Source: Archilochus colubris (Eukaryota; Chordata; Aves; Apodiformes; Trochilidae). From it: DNA of 64,000 nt. The position numbers and the translations under genes were made by a program. The stretch's first letter is position 1, and every line of letters begins with the position of its first letter. The stretch covers positions 25,359,505 to 25,423,504 of the forward strand of contig CM041115.1 of the NCBI GenBank assembly GCA_023079485.1, written 5' to 3'. The notes beneath the pieces are model-generated. The model searched no databases. It saw only the letters and a list, made by a program, of their open reading frames with translations, and was not told where the DNA came from. Of the stretch, positions 10,417 through 24,700 are shown piece by piece.

Positions 10417-13400
10417 TGATTTTGTTATGTTCTTTTATATACCTTTAGTCTCATGAGTAATCTTCAGTGTTTCTAAGTTGTGTATTTGACTATTGGACCC
10501 TGTTTTGTTTTTGTTGCACTTGTACTTAATATTCAGTCAGCAGTGCACCAGTAAAGTGAAATGGAAATACTTGGTTTAAACAGATGTCTTATTCAAATTG
10601 CTTTCTGGTGGTACTACAGTTATTGTGAGTAAACCCTACTGTAATATACTTCAGCATAGTGGAATGGAAGAACAGAGTCCTTCATGTATTAGAAGTCTTC
10701 CTGGCATTTGTCCATTCTCCCGATTTATTATAGTCTGTATAGGCTAAGTTAAAGTTGAGCTTACTTAAAACGGTGGGTGTTATTTTATGGTATGCAAATG
10801 TGTCTATATATCTGAAATCCTCTTTACTAAAGGAACTGAGAATAGACTGCTATATCACAGAACCAAGAATTCCAACTCCGTTAAACACATTTAAAAAATA
10901 ATTTGTGTTAAAAGCAAGTATTTGAGAATATATATTAAAGAAGAATGCTGTTCTGTGAGGATTGAGATTGTATATTGCTCCTGTAGTAGAATGCCAGGGT
11001 TCCCTATACATTAAAATTAACCACCCCCCTCTCTTATTTTCTTGACACCTGGGGAAACATCTTTCATATTTTACTGTTGACAAGTTGATGAAGACACATT
11101 TTTAGATCCTACTTTTATGAAAACAAACAAACAAACAAAGAAACCCAAACCCAATTTTGATTATGGTTTCTGCAAAAATGTGAAGACATTCTTTTGATGC
11201 TTGTGTTTCGTTACCTAGTATGTTAGGTGTTTTACAGACATTTTTCTGTTCAAATGCATAACCATTATAAATGGTATAAAAAGAAAAACCAGCTGACAAG
11301 AAGATACACAAGAGTCCTGTTAATTAGCAAGATCTGCTTGAATTGCTATTACCAATTTACAGGAAGTTCTTCAGCTTTGGCAGTTTTATTTGAAAAGCCT
11401 TCAATTCTTACTGTCACTTGCATTGTAACCTGGTGGACGAATTTAACTCTGCATGCAGATTTGTGGCATGGAAAAAAGTGATCTTAGACTGACAAAATCT
11501 GTAAGTACAATATTAGTTAATTTTCACTTTCCTCTTTTTATTTTCTGTCACTTAATTGGCATATCAGTCTAGCAAGGAACTGTTCAACTGTAGCATCCAC
11601 AGTAAAAAAAAAGACTTCATGTTTATCACTGAGTAACTTTGTATTTTTTGCTCATTATCACCAGAATCGTGGAGGACCATCTTATTTGATATGCACCAAT
11701 TTTAGTTTTGGATGACGTTAATGAAATGGTGGTGGAGTGCAAAGAAGGAATGATTTGCATGTGAATCATCCAATGAGGCAAAAAACTCAGTAGGGGTAGG
11801 AGATAAATCCACTTTGGCTCTGATAACCCCGTGCTAAAATACCTTTTTGTTCCATTCTTTAAGATATAATTTGGTCTTCTGACATATAAAAACGTGTATA
11901 TTTTGATAGAATAGATTTTATGCTGTAATTACTATCTGCTGTGTAGTACTGACATTCTTTATTTGTTAAAATCATACAGCTTTTCTTTCCCATTTTTTTT
12001 TTCCATGGGTGTGGGTGCTATCCAGTGGCTGGCATTTTCTTGTTATGTGAGTTGTTGTTCTTCAGTAGCAGTTGAGAGCTGTAGCCTTTCCCTAGTGAGA
12101 AGCAGTAAAGCGCTACCTTCTCACTTTTGTGAACGTAAAAGTAGTATTTTTCATATTCCTACCACAGTTCAGAAGAACTTCCTTCTCTCTTCAGACTTTG
12201 AAATAACATCACACAGAGATTTTCTAAGAAATACATAATTTTTTTTTACAATGATAATGCTTTACATATGATTTTTTATTCTAATTTTTACTTCACATTC
12301 GTTTTGATTTTGTAAATAAATTAGAATATCGTGTCTCAGACTGTGGCTTTGAAATTGAAGCTAAATACATTCTGAATAATTTAATGAAAACTAAAAATAA
12401 AAATACCAAATCTCTCAGTCAGTACCTTTTTGTTTTGGTAGTGCTTTGTATTTTTTTACGAGGCAGAAAAAAATCAAGCATCTTCCTTTACTTACTGGTA
12501 AACAGGATGATGATCACAGTTATCAATCTGCTATGTTAGTTCCTCAGTGTTAGGTAAGGAGTTCTAGCAGCTTCAGTGACGTTTGGTCCCCTGGAGTTGT
12601 TAGAAGTCGTTGCAAAGAAACTTTCCAATTAATGTTGTTAGTTTGTGGTTGTTTTTTTTTTTCTTTCTCTCTCTTTTTTTTTTTATTTTTCCTTTTTGTT
12701 TTTGTTTTTGTTTTTGACTTCACTTAATGTCGAATCAGATTTTTAAGAAGTAGTGATGTATTCATACAGGCAGGGCATTTGGTGAGCAGGTGTTAACGAA
12801 GTAGGAGCTATCAATCCTGCTCCCTTTCCTATTGTTTCTAGAGAAGAAGGAAAGAAAGAGAAATTCAGGAATTTGAAAGCATTGACCTTCTGACATGCAC
12901 ACACAGCACGGTCATTGCACCAGCGCACAAAGTGCCTTAAGCCATCATAATAGCAAACTGCATTTTTAAAGTGACTGATACAAGAGTCAGCCTGATGGGG
13001 GATGGAGAGCCAACATTGATTCTGTAGCTATTTGCAAGTTCTCACTTTAAAGCCAGACAGCTTCAGTTTTATATTCTGAAACTTACCACTTAGGAATAAT
13101 GTTGCTTTGTTCAGCTGAGGCAGAGGTTTGTGACTACTACATAGACTTAAAACCATTTGGTCCAGAATTGTGTGGTCATTCTTCACAGAGATCTACTTCA
13201 CAGAGTAATTTGATTCATCTAGTCGTGGGGGAGGGATGAAAAACAGTGAAGGGACATTCAAGTACAGCATTCTTCAAGGAAAATGCTTATCTACATTAGA
13301 TGCTTTTTTAAAATGTAAAGGCACAACTTTGGATGAAGTATTTAAAAGCCAATTCAAACTATGTGTGATCTCCTGGATAGTATCTACACACATAGTCTGG

Positions 13401-14461
13401 AAAAGATCTAATATTTCATGTACTGCAACAGTACTATCCACCCCCCTTTCTAAAAAAAGTATTTTTAATTTTTTTTATTTGCTTATGGTTATTGCTCAAA
13501 TACACTTAGACATCTTTTTTTGGTTCTCTGGGGCTTACTTTATTAAAAATTAGCGATCCACCACTAAGTGGGGTACAGTACAAATACTGGTGTTCCCAAA
13601 AGGGATGTTTATATGCCAAATCAGAAGAAATAATAGGGATACAAAAGCTGCCAAAACGTGTGTCTCCCAGTTGCTGGCTAATCAGGAAAAAAGCAGCTAA
13701 GCAACTGCAGCTGAATGTTGAACAGTTAATTGTAAATACGGATTAAAAATAAGAGGGCATAGTATCTTTTTGTTTGTAGCTAGCTATGTGTAATTAAAAG
13801 AAAACCAACAATGTGGGATTTATTTTATGTTGATGGAATTATCTGTGGATATACCTCTTTCAAAAAAATCTCATGCTACTTTTGAACAAAAAAAAATACC
13901 ATTCTTTCTATTTTTTTGTCTGTTTTTTAGGTTGTGCTTATTAACTATACTATCTATAAACACTAAGTAAAGCTTTAGAAGTGATACTTAAAAAAATTGT
14001 ATGTTCAGTTATCTGGGTAACAACGTACTAGAGAAAAAGAACCTTTGCTGTGAATATCTGGTGTTGCCAATCACTCTTGGCAGAGGTCCTCTCACTGGTT
14101 GCTGTGCTCATAATTAAATGCCTGTCATTTGTGTATTTTTCCATAATATATACAATGGAAAAGGCAAGGGGTCCTTCCAGAGCTATGGCTGACAGGGGAA
14201 CAATAAAAACGAATTACACACTTTACTGTTGCCATTGTCAGCTCTGCTTTTGGGGGGAAAGAACATGGAAAGTGTGTGCCTAATATATATAAAATTATAT
14301 ATATACAATACCCAATTGGGAAGCTTCGTTGTATTGAGGTGACATTTGCTTGGAAGTTTATTATTTGTGCATTCAAAATATCTTAATTCTAGGGTTGTAT
14401 TTTTCCCTTTATGTATGCCTAAACTGCATATAGTTTTCTGCTCACATTTCAGTCACTTTTG
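10417..14461. other. Intron 1, AT-rich, no gene seen
   Basis: This is AT-rich single-copy sequence. It includes T-rich tracts near 12650-12715 with TTTTTG units. No coding exon, RNA gene or named transposon was recognised. Confidence 0.6.
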
Positions 14462-15771
14462 CCTCCTCTCCTCTCCTCTCCTCTCCTCTCCTCTCCTCTC
14501 CTCTCCTCTCCTCTCCTCTCCTCTCCTCTCCTCTCCTCTCCTCTCCTCTCCTCTCCTCTCCTCTCTTCTCTTCTCTCCTCTCCTCTTCTCTTCTCTTCTC
14601 TTCTCTTCTCTTCTCTTCTCTTCTCTTCTCTTCTCTTCTCTTCTCTTCTCTTCTCTTCTCTTCTCTTCTCTTCTCTTCTCTTCTCCTCTTCTCTTCTCTC
14701 CTCTCCTCTCCTCTCCTCTCCTCTCCTCTCCTCTCCTCTCCTTTCCTCTCCCTCTCCCTCTCCTCCCTTTCCTTTCCTTTCCTTTCTTTTCTCTTTCTTT
14801 TTTCTTTTCTTTTCTTTTCTTTTCTTTTCTTTTCTTTTCTTTTCTTTTCTTTTCTTTTCTTTTCTTTTCTTTTCTTTTCTTTTCTTTTCTTTTCTTTTCT
14901 TTTCTTTTCTTTTCTTTTCTTTTCTTTTCTTTTCTTTTCTTTTCTTTTCTTTTCTTTTCTTTTCTTTTCTTTTCTTTTCTTTTCTTTTCTTTTCTTTTCT
15001 TTTCTTTTCTTTTCTTTTCTTTTCTTTTCCTTTCCTTTCTTTTCCTTTCCTTTCTTTTCTTTTCCTTTCTTTTCTTTTCTTTTCTTTTCTTTTCTTTTCT
15101 TTTCTTTTCTTTTCTTTTCTTTTCTTTTCTTTTCTTTTCTTTTCTTTTCTTTTCTTTTCTTTTCTTTTCTTTTCTTTTCTTTTCTTTTCTTTTCTTTTCT
15201 TTTCTTTTCTTTTCTTTTCTTTTCTTTTCTTTTCTTTTCTTTTCTTTTCTTTTCTTTTCTTTTCTTTTCTTTTCTTTTCTTTTCTTTTCTTTTCTTTTCT
15301 TTTCTTTTCTTTTCTTTTCTTTTCTTTTCTTTTCTTTTCTTTTCTTTTCTTTTCTTTTCTTTTCTTTTCTTTTCTTTTCTTTTCTTTTCTTTTCTTTTCT
15401 TTTCTTTTCTTTTCTTTTCTTTTCCTTTCTTTTCTTCTCTTTTCTTCTCTTTTCTTTTCTTTTCTTTTCTTTTCTTTTCTTTTCCTTTCCTTTCTTTTCT
15501 TTTCTTTTCTTTTCTTTTCTTTTCTTTTCTTTTCTTTTCTTTTCTTTTCTTTTCTTTTCTTTTCTTTTCTTTTCTTTTCTTTTCTTTTCTTTTCTTTTCT
15601 TTTCTTTTCTTTTCTTTTCTTCTCTTCTCTTCTCTTCTCTTCTCTTCTCTTCTCTTCTCTTCTCTTCTCTTCTCTTCTCTTCTCTTCTCTTCTCTTCTCT
15701 TCTCTTCTCTTCTCTTCTCTTCTCTTCTCTTCTCTTCTCTTCTCTTCTCTTCTCTTCTCTTCTCTTTCCTT
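14462..15771 (+). repeat. 1.31 kb uninterrupted polypyrimidine pentanucleotide array
   Basis: Every base from 14462 to 15771 is C or T on the plus strand. The array is layered: CCTCT units (about 14465-14565), TTCTC units (about 14585-14690), CCTCT again (about 14691-14742), an irregular C-rich junction (14743-14804), TTTTC units (about 14805-15620) with TTTCC variants near 15029-15070 and 15421-15490, then TTCTC units (about 15619-15765). Because none of these units contains a stop, frames of 444-492 codons are open on both strands; these are not genes. Polypurine-polypyrimidine tracts like this can form triplex (H-) DNA. Confidence 0.98.
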
Positions 15772-18700
15772 GTTTCTTTTTTTCTTATGCTAGTTTGCAT
15801 ATTCACTTTTTTTTTCTGTTTTAAGGCCATGATATGCAGTTCATCTTCAGCTAAATCAGATTAAGATTTTGGAGTACTGCAGGAGTGGCTTTGGTGAAAG
15901 ACTGCTTGTCAATGCACACATAATTCCAAGTGCAAGCAGAAGTGCATAATTACAGAGTGAATTATCTTGAATTATCTTGAAAAGTGAAGTTGTACCTTCA
16001 CACTAATATTTACTTCCTTCACACTTAATGAGTAATTCTGTAAAGCCGTTTTTTATCTTAAAAAGGAATAGATTGCCAGAACCAGATTTTTAAATATATT
16101 CAGGTGCCTAGAGTTGCATACAGGAGTCATGGGATTTTTGAGACTGCTTGGTGCCTTATTATTTAAGGTCATGTTTCTGCTTTTTTTGCACCCTTATTTT
16201 CTCGAATAGCTTTCAAAAAAAAGATCCCCAAAGCTGATTATTGAAAGTAATTTATATTAGTATCTTGGTTTTTAAAAGTTGCTGAAGTCAGCAGAAACTA
16301 ATTGATACTAATGAAGAGTGGAAGTATATCTATTTATTTGTCTCTGTGCCTTAAGAGATGCTAAAGGATCTGTGGGTTTTTTTGTGTTGTTCTGATTGTC
16401 TGGAGTTTTTAAAATCATCCTATGATGCTGTTTTATTACAGTATTTTTGGAAGTGTTCAGATCCAATGCTACTGAAGTGAAAAGATTCTCCCAATGCTTT
16501 GTATGGGAAATTAATTAGGTTTTATATTGATGAGTTCATGGTGTAGTTAAAGAGTAAGAACTTCAGTAGCTAGGCTTGCCAGTTTTTGTTAGGCCATACA
16601 ATTTACTTGACTCAAATGCAGTGAGAGGGCATGGTGTTGTGGGACGGTATATCCCCAATATTTGTCGTGTTGGGTCCAAATAATTTCTATGCTGAGATTT
16701 TTTTTAACATATTTTGCTGCCTTGGGACCTTCATGTTTGTGGGGCTGAAGGGGGTAAAAGTGTGTACCTTCTGGAGTGAGCAGTTGCTTTGCTCTCAGTT
16801 TCAAAAGTGAGAACTGGCTTGTCGTACATGATAAGCAGATAGGCATTAGTGAAACTCTGAGGTGTTGGACTCCTTATACAACAGAGAGCAGCTTGGTATG
16901 AGCCAAAAAAAATAATTAAGATCAGGAAACTAAAGTTAATCAGATACAGTGGTACACCACTGGGATACAGGTTATGTATTTTTCAAAGCACTGTATGAAA
17001 TATCTCTTCCAGATAAGATACACCTTAAAGAACAGATGGATCTTGTGAATGCCCAAACAGGAAAGAATTGTTTCCTCACTGAAATAATTAAAACATTCTA
17101 TTCAGGAAAGATGTCTGTTTTCTGCAAAATAGAACAACAGTTGTGTACAAAACAAAAGGCTCTACAGAATGTTGCTTCTCTTTGCATATGTAAACTATTT
17201 AATATTCATACAGCATGTAATTTATTACCTAATTACCAAAGTGACGAGCATAGATGCTTGTCATGTGACACGTCACTGTGTTTTGAGGCTGCTGGGAGAA
17301 TGAGAAAGCAGTTTTTTAAAAAAACAAGTTAATTTAACAGAGTATCAAGTATTAATTTTTTCTTGATTGCCAGTGGGCTTGCTGATGTCTAGTGGCTATG
17401 AGATACAACATCAAAAAAAATAGGCACATCTTTTTGGAAGTGTGGCACATACTTAAGTTGAGATGGCAGATGCTGTTGAAATAATGCCTTGTTTTTAAAA
17501 TCAAGTCTTGTACAAAATGGCAGGTTGTAATTCTTAATTGTGATTATGCATAAATTTTACAATTGATCATATTTTCTTGTCGTTGTGGTGGTAGATCCAG
17601 TTGTGAGACATTGGGCCTAATTTAATATTACTTCTGTGTATTAGTAGTGAGATTCCAAGAAATCTTGGAAATTTTCTCTGAAGCTGAAAATCTGTGAAGT
17701 AAAAATACATGTCAGTAATGCCCTCAGAATGTTTAATACCTTTTATGGTAAGTTCACAAACATAAAAGGATGTGTACATATTTTATTGAAGAACTTCCAT
17801 ATTGAACAGTCTGCTAGACAAAACACATTAAAGAAGTACTAGCAAGATTTCCTGGAGAGGATGTGATCATTTTCTAACACACTTAATAGCATAATCCTCA
17901 CTTAAAAACTTGAAATATAAATCAGTCCTTTAACACTTGGTACAAAAGTTCTATTGTAAATAGGATCTTCACTAGCAGAAATGCCATGCATTTACTGAGG
18001 GCTTTGAGAATATAAACAAAATAAGAGATTTTTTACTTGCAGTATCTTTAATCAAGGTGGTATGAAATTTCTCATTAAGGTTAATATTCGCATTATCATA
18101 ACAAGTGAAAATGTGGGTGAAGAAAGAAAATTAATTACAGTGGCAGGTCATACTTGTTTCTCATTATATCACGGCTATTCACTGTACTTAAATTCCAAGC
18201 AAAGTCTGCTCTTTATCTCAATTATATAAAACTTATTTCCAGAGAACATTTTATTAAGAGAATCTCCATGTTCCCTCTTCCCAGCCTGAAGCACGATAGC
18301 TTTAAAAAAAAAAAAGGTTTTTTTTTAGTGATTTACAGCATCACTTTAATATTACTTCTTCAGACCCTGTCTCTGAACTATGTTTCAAAGCTTGTTGTAA
18401 AAAGAAATCTCTGTTTTCAATTTTTCATGCTACCTGTCTTTATTTAGTGCCTTTTTCAGAATAAAGCATTTGGAAGAGTTTCATAAGCACCTTGTTTTGT
18501 GTGTAGAGTTTGGAGATAATATATTTTGACTGATGAAAGCAATTTTGCCTTTGTAAGTTCTGTGAGTAAATCAGACCATTGCAGTGCCCAGTTAAGATTT
18601 CTCTACCATTTTTTTCTTAATCTTCAACAGAGGATGGTTGCATCTTCTTCATGTTTGTGTGTTTATTTTTTTCATAAAAATAGTAGAGTGTGTTCCTACA

Positions 18701-21700
18701 AGACTTGATTTTTAGGTCAAAATTACTATCAGGTAGGCTTAATGTAAATTTCTTGAATTGTCTGTTTGCTCTTATATTAAGACCCATCCTTAAGACAAGG
18801 TGTCCTCTGCTTTCCAGTCTGTAATGAAAATGTCAGAGACAAAGGAAGGTTTGATAGTGTCTTAGGCCCAGTGTACTGATGTATCTGGGTGAGAAAGTTA
18901 CGTTGTTTTTTGATAAATGTGGTAGAGATTAGTACTGTTACTTGTGATTCCTTTTAGAGATGGTATTGGTCTGAGAAACATGTTCACCTTTGAAAAAGAA
19001 AAGAAATAATTATATTTGGAAACAAAGATACAGTATTTAAAGAGAACCTTTCCTGCACTCTCCACTTACTGTGGTCATATCACTGCAGTAATATTCTTAT
19101 TTAAATGATGTATCAGAATCAAGAACAGTATTTACACAAATATGGCTTGTCAGTTGAGAAATTATCTGAGTAGTACAGAATATCCTGATTTATAATATAG
19201 GTTTACTAACTACCATTTTCTGCAGTATTCAGTAATAAGTGATGGGGAACAGACTATAAGTAGTATTCTGCAACATTTATCTGACAAACAGTGGATAAAA
19301 AAATAGCATGTTAGCAAACTCTGACCAGATGCTGTGTTAACATTTGCATGAAATTCCCATCGAGTTTACTGAGTCATTGGGGATGTTACCTAATTTTTTA
19401 AGTTGCAGTAATAAAAAGAATGAAATACCAACTATTCAGTCAAAATTATTTCATCTGTGCCTTATTCTTGTTTATTCCTTCCAAATTTCAAAAACATTAT
19501 TAGTAATGCTAAGTTACTTTAGAAAACAGAACAGATTAAATCTCTCTAAAAAGTTTTACCATGTGTTTTCATTTACCACTTTGGTAAAGCCCATTTGATT
19601 TTTTTATTTCAGTTGTTTATTGAATTTTTTTTCCTCTTGAAAACTTTGGTTCCATCTTATCTACTATTCCACGAATGGTTACGTATTTATTTATTAAAAT
19701 TCTGAAACTGCATATAGGATTAGGAGAAGGTAACATGGGCAAGATAAAGTAGTAATAAACTACATTTTAGTGTAAAGGGACCTGTAATTTTCTTTGGACT
19801 AGGAAGGTTCAAAACTTTATTCTTTTGAACTTTGTTTTGGAAACAAGCATTTCTCAGTTACTTGGTAGTCTTACCTCTGTTGCAGATGTGTTTATGCTTT
19901 TAATTGTACTGGTTCTTCCTATCTGTCTTCTGGTGATTGTAAGCATTCATGCATTCCTTTAAAGTGAGAGGAGCGGAATGGAAAGTGGTTTGGAATTCTA
20001 TCTGATGTTATAAAATTTAAAAAATCAAATGCATTGAAAAATAATGCAACATTCTTACGTGAAGTGCAATCAAAACCTCATGCATCTCAAAATTGCACAT
20101 GCAAGGTGCAAAGTTACAGTTTTTCTGCTGTTGCAGAATCTCAGGGCTGACATAAAACATGTTTTTCAAAAGATTTTGACATATCTGAAACTAAAGCTGT
20201 TATTTCTCTTGTTTTAACAGTGGCTTGTCATACTCAAAACTTTCAGTGAAGTCTAACAAGAGAAAACATGTCCAGAAAGGACTCCAACTGCTCTTAGCAT
20301 AAATCATACAGCTGCCTTTCAGTTTAAACAAGTAAATTATGATTGTCAATTCAGTTGAACTTCATTGTCACAAATGCAGTTTTGGAAGGTGTTTGTGGTT
20401 TTTTTTTGTTTTTGCGTTTTGTTTTTTGTTTTTGTTTTTTTTGTAAAATCTTTTTGGTTATGGGGAGTAGGGACAAGCTGAGGAAGGGAAAAGATATTCT
20501 ATAAATGACAACCTCAGTTTCTCACAGGACACTCAATTTGATTTTGTTGTTTTTGCTGAAATTCTGCACACTTCTGGAAATGGATGAATAGTTCTATAGA
20601 AATGTGATTGCAGTGCAAGAAAGAAAAAAATTCTGAGATAATACTTTGACATAGGTTTATTTAGAAATATTTAATTGTACTTCCATTAGCTGTGAAGTCA
20701 TTCCTTTTTGGGCGCCTGTAATAACAAATTACATCTTGCATATGACTTACAAAAAATGTCAATTCCTAGCCCTTTTTCTCTCTTCATTCTGTCAATAAGC
20801 TGAAAGTGTGTTTTTGACTTAGGGTTTTAAACATCAGAAGTGGGTCTCTTTGCATACTTCGTTTGCTTGGGTTACTTTAAATGGATTTTTATATAGCAGC
20901 TGTCTAACTGGTGATTTTCAAATTTTGCTTATCTCCTTTAGGGAAAAAATTAGTCTGAAATTAGTTTCTTATTTTTAAGTGGCTGATTCTTCTTCAGACT
21001 TCTTCAAACTCCTGTCATCCTTCCTTTTTTCTTTTTTGTTCTCTGAGTATTTCCAGACCATGAGTATTTCCAAGTGTTTATCTCCTTATTTTTACCTTGT
21101 TAGATTAAAAAGGGGTAAGGTTGGGCCAGTGGGGGGTTGTGGACCAGTGAATCCTGCTTGGAAGAAGCCATGAAACAGTGGCTTCAAGCTGCAGTAAATA
21201 TTGACTTGAATCTCTGAGCTGAGCCTTTCTCAAAGCTCATTTTGAAGACCTGAAAGGCTCCTATTGTTTCTTCTCCGTCAGCACTCCATAGCCAAGGCTC
21301 AAGTATGCATGTGTTAGGAGAAGAAGAAAGGCAGTTTTTGAAATTTAACAGTGATCACAGCTGAAGGCATGACTGCTCAGTGCAGAGGAAGGGGAAGCCC
21401 CCAAGAAAAAAAGGGCGAGGACTTGGTATGGGTTGCATTACGTTGTGCGGAAGTGGAGTGTCCACCACCTTCCACCCTCTTCCTGTGTAAAGTGCTAGAT
21501 GAACCTTAGCATTATTCAGGTAGGATGTGGAGAAGGGGTACCAACTTCTTCCTTCAGGGGTGGTTCCTGCCAAAGATTCTGCAGTCATCTGTGAACAGCT
21601 AGGCAATGAAGGTGGTGGATTCTTGGGCAACTCTCTCTTCCTTACTATTTGAGGCTTTAATCAGAGCACTGATGGATGAAGTATTGCAGAGAGTTTAACC

Positions 21701-24700
21701 ACTGCTGTTGTGTTCCATTTAGCTGTTGTCTTGGATGTGCAGAAAGAAGACAGGATGCAGAGGGTATATTTTAATTAGGCCACCTCTTCTTATTGATTCA
21801 TTTGGGCACTCTGGCAATAAAATGGAGGCTGTTTATTTGTATATTGTTGTTTTCCTTGACCAGTCCATCATCATTGGAGAAGCTTCTGCCAGCCTGTACT
21901 GGGTGGGTGATGTACCCCTGCTCAAAGAGAGGATGGGGACCTGTCTCATCTGTTCTACCTTCCTGTTCTATTTTTTGTTTTCTTACAATTTTTTTTCCAA
22001 AGTTCCTTCAAATTCTTGCTTGAAAGGATATTTCACCTCTTTATTGATGAGTATGTGAGTTGACCTGTGTACATATATCCCCGACTTGGTGTGATGAAAG
22101 TGAAAATCATCTCACTAGGGTTCTTAGCTCCCTCCTCCCCTTTCTGCCCAATAAAAGCCTTCAAAGAAAAATAGGATTAGCATTGTACCTGCTGCCAGTT
22201 TTTTTAAAAATAAGTCTTTCCTGCTGATTCATTTTTGCGTCTGGGTAGATGCTTCTTGAAAGTGATTGAAGAGAAATGTCTGACACATTTCTTGATGGTT
22301 AGCTGTCCTCATCCCTTTCTGCTTTGTCTCAGTTATGCTCTCCATTCCCTCCTCTCCATTCAGTCTATATGGTATAAGAAAACATCAAAGGACCCATAAC
22401 CTGCTTTTCTTCCTACTTGCAAGACAAAGCCTTATCCAGTGCATTTAAGATTGCCAAAATGACAGTGTATGTATTTCATTATTGGAAAGCATAGTGGTAT
22501 ATTTTGAATATGAAAGGAACTGTAAAAAAGCAAATACTGTTTACTCACCTTAGCTGAGAATAGGATTGTCCTGTTTGTACCCTGGCCTTGTATCTAGGAA
22601 GAAGTGCTGCAGCTTCACATCACATTAATAACAAAGAGGTTGCACCGTGCTTCACTTGCACACTCTAGCAGTACTATAGTAGAAAGAAACCCAGTTTTCA
22701 AGGTTGGGTAGGAGAAGTTGAAACAAGGATAGCAATTACCTGAAATACATCTATACTGTTGGTAAGAAACTTCAAGCGTTGTCCCTTAAAGCTAGCAAAA
22801 GCATTTTTTCCCTCAAGGTTATAGAGAGCAGTACTGCTTCAAAACCAGAAAATACTACTTCTTGTAATTAGATAGTGCATTATTATAAAGTGCTGTCAAG
22901 AAATTTGACTGAGTTTTGGATAACAAGGATTTTCATTTCACTAAAGATGAGACAATTCAGTGTGTAGAAGTAGTGAAGTAGTCCCCCTCCAACATTTTTT
23001 TCCCCTAGTAAGAAGAATACTCTATCTAAAATTGTATGCTGATTGCCAGATTCTGTTCAAGTTCCTTTATGTGTTCTGAAGACAGAAATGCATCATTAAG
23101 GGATTTTTATTTCTGACACAGAAGAGGAAGGTTTGTGTTTTTTTTTCCTGAAGTGAGTCTGTGTTTCTTTGAACTAGTAAACACATAACAGATTTACATC
23201 TTGTTAGCATTCCAATTTTAAATGTTACTTATGTTTTCCTCTGTCTTGGAGTTTAAAGCCACAGATGGAAAATATATTTTACTGAAAAGCATCACAAACA
23301 AAAGTAATTAGGAAGCAGCATTAGCAAGATTTTTTTTTCTGTATTTCATGAATGCAAAGTGACTTTCAGTAAAGCCAGTAGAAGAAAACAAGTAAACAGA
23401 CTCTTGTCTAGGCCACTTTTATGTTATTTTTCTTTTTTTTAATATCCTCCTAATCTGTGTGTCTGCCTCCCTTCCTCACCTAAAACAACATTTTAAATAT
23501 TATGATTGATATTTTATGGACAGGAAAAAACAATTACTGCTTTTGCAAGCATTTGACAACTTCTCTGTTACACGAGCCATAAGCTATTTTATTTTAAGCT
23601 TCAAGTGTGTGTATATGAGACAGCATAAAATGCCTGCGTTCTAGAAGGGTTTATCATTCAGACTGGAAAACGATGTAGTGTACGAATTATCCCTCTTCTA
23701 CTATCAAAATTTTGTGTAGAGTTATTTCTTTGTATTTGCTGGATCAGCTGTTCTAAATGAACACTCGTGTGAATTGACTGTCATTTGTTTAAAAAAATGG
23801 CTGATCAAAATTGTAATATATTTATTTACTCTTTTTCTTCAGTCTCATGCTGAAAACAACCCAAAAATTGTGTTCCTTCACTACTGTAGCTGTTACTTAA
23901 CTCTAATGATGAGTTTTTTAGAAAGCTTGTAAGTCTCAGTAGAAATAGGATCTTCCTTTTCTTTTTGTCTCTGCAATGCTACATTTTCTAATAGCTCCAT
24001 AGTGCAGGTTTATTTTGTATGCTAACATTTTACCCATCTGCTTTCCCAGTTATAGAAGGCAGTTTGAAGAACAGGTAGTTATTGGTACTTAGCACTCTGC
24101 ACTGAGTTGCATCTGTTTTCTTCAAAATTTTGATTCTTTTATTCTGTAAATGTTTATCTGACTATCAAATTACTACAATAATGGCACAATATACATGCAA
24201 AATGCTGTCCTCCATATGCAGTCATGCCCATTGTTTCTCCTTCAGGTTCTACATTAATCTTTACTGTATTGTAAAAACAAAATGTTATGATAATGAAATA
24301 TTATCACAAAACTGAGTGGCTTTATGGCAGCTTAATTTAAATTTTTTAATTTAAATGTTTTAAAATTTTAATTAAAAAATATAATTTTTGTAATATTTTC
24401 CTACAAAAAATCTAAAGAATAAAAATGTGGGGGCTGTGAGGAATTGAATTTCTCTGGCATTTCTCAAGAAGAGTGTCTTATTTCACATTAGGAGTGAAAG
24501 AACAAAAAACAAAGAACAAAACCAAATCAATCTCTATACTGTAGAGTCCATTATATGCAGGAGCATTGTTTTGCTTACTTGTCCTACTGCAAAGTATTAG
24601 GAGAGCTGTATCAAACAGGGCATAAGAAGTATGAACCTGGTGGGTTCTGGAAGGTCCATTGTAGCCTCATATCTGAAGTACAAGTTCAGAATGCTGTTTT

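Noticed and set aside
14346..15830. Open frames of 444-492 codons on both strands across the pentamer array
   Set aside because: They are periodic Leu/Phe/Ser or Arg/Glu/Lys peptides produced by a stop-free simple repeat in every frame; no gene evidence.
16949..17332. 127-codon plus-strand frame
   Set aside because: No motif, splice context or codon bias sets it apart. Such lengths are expected by chance in 64 kb.
24335..24400. AT-only inverted repeats (TTAATTTAAA types)
   Set aside because: Base composition alone makes such short AT palindromes likely.
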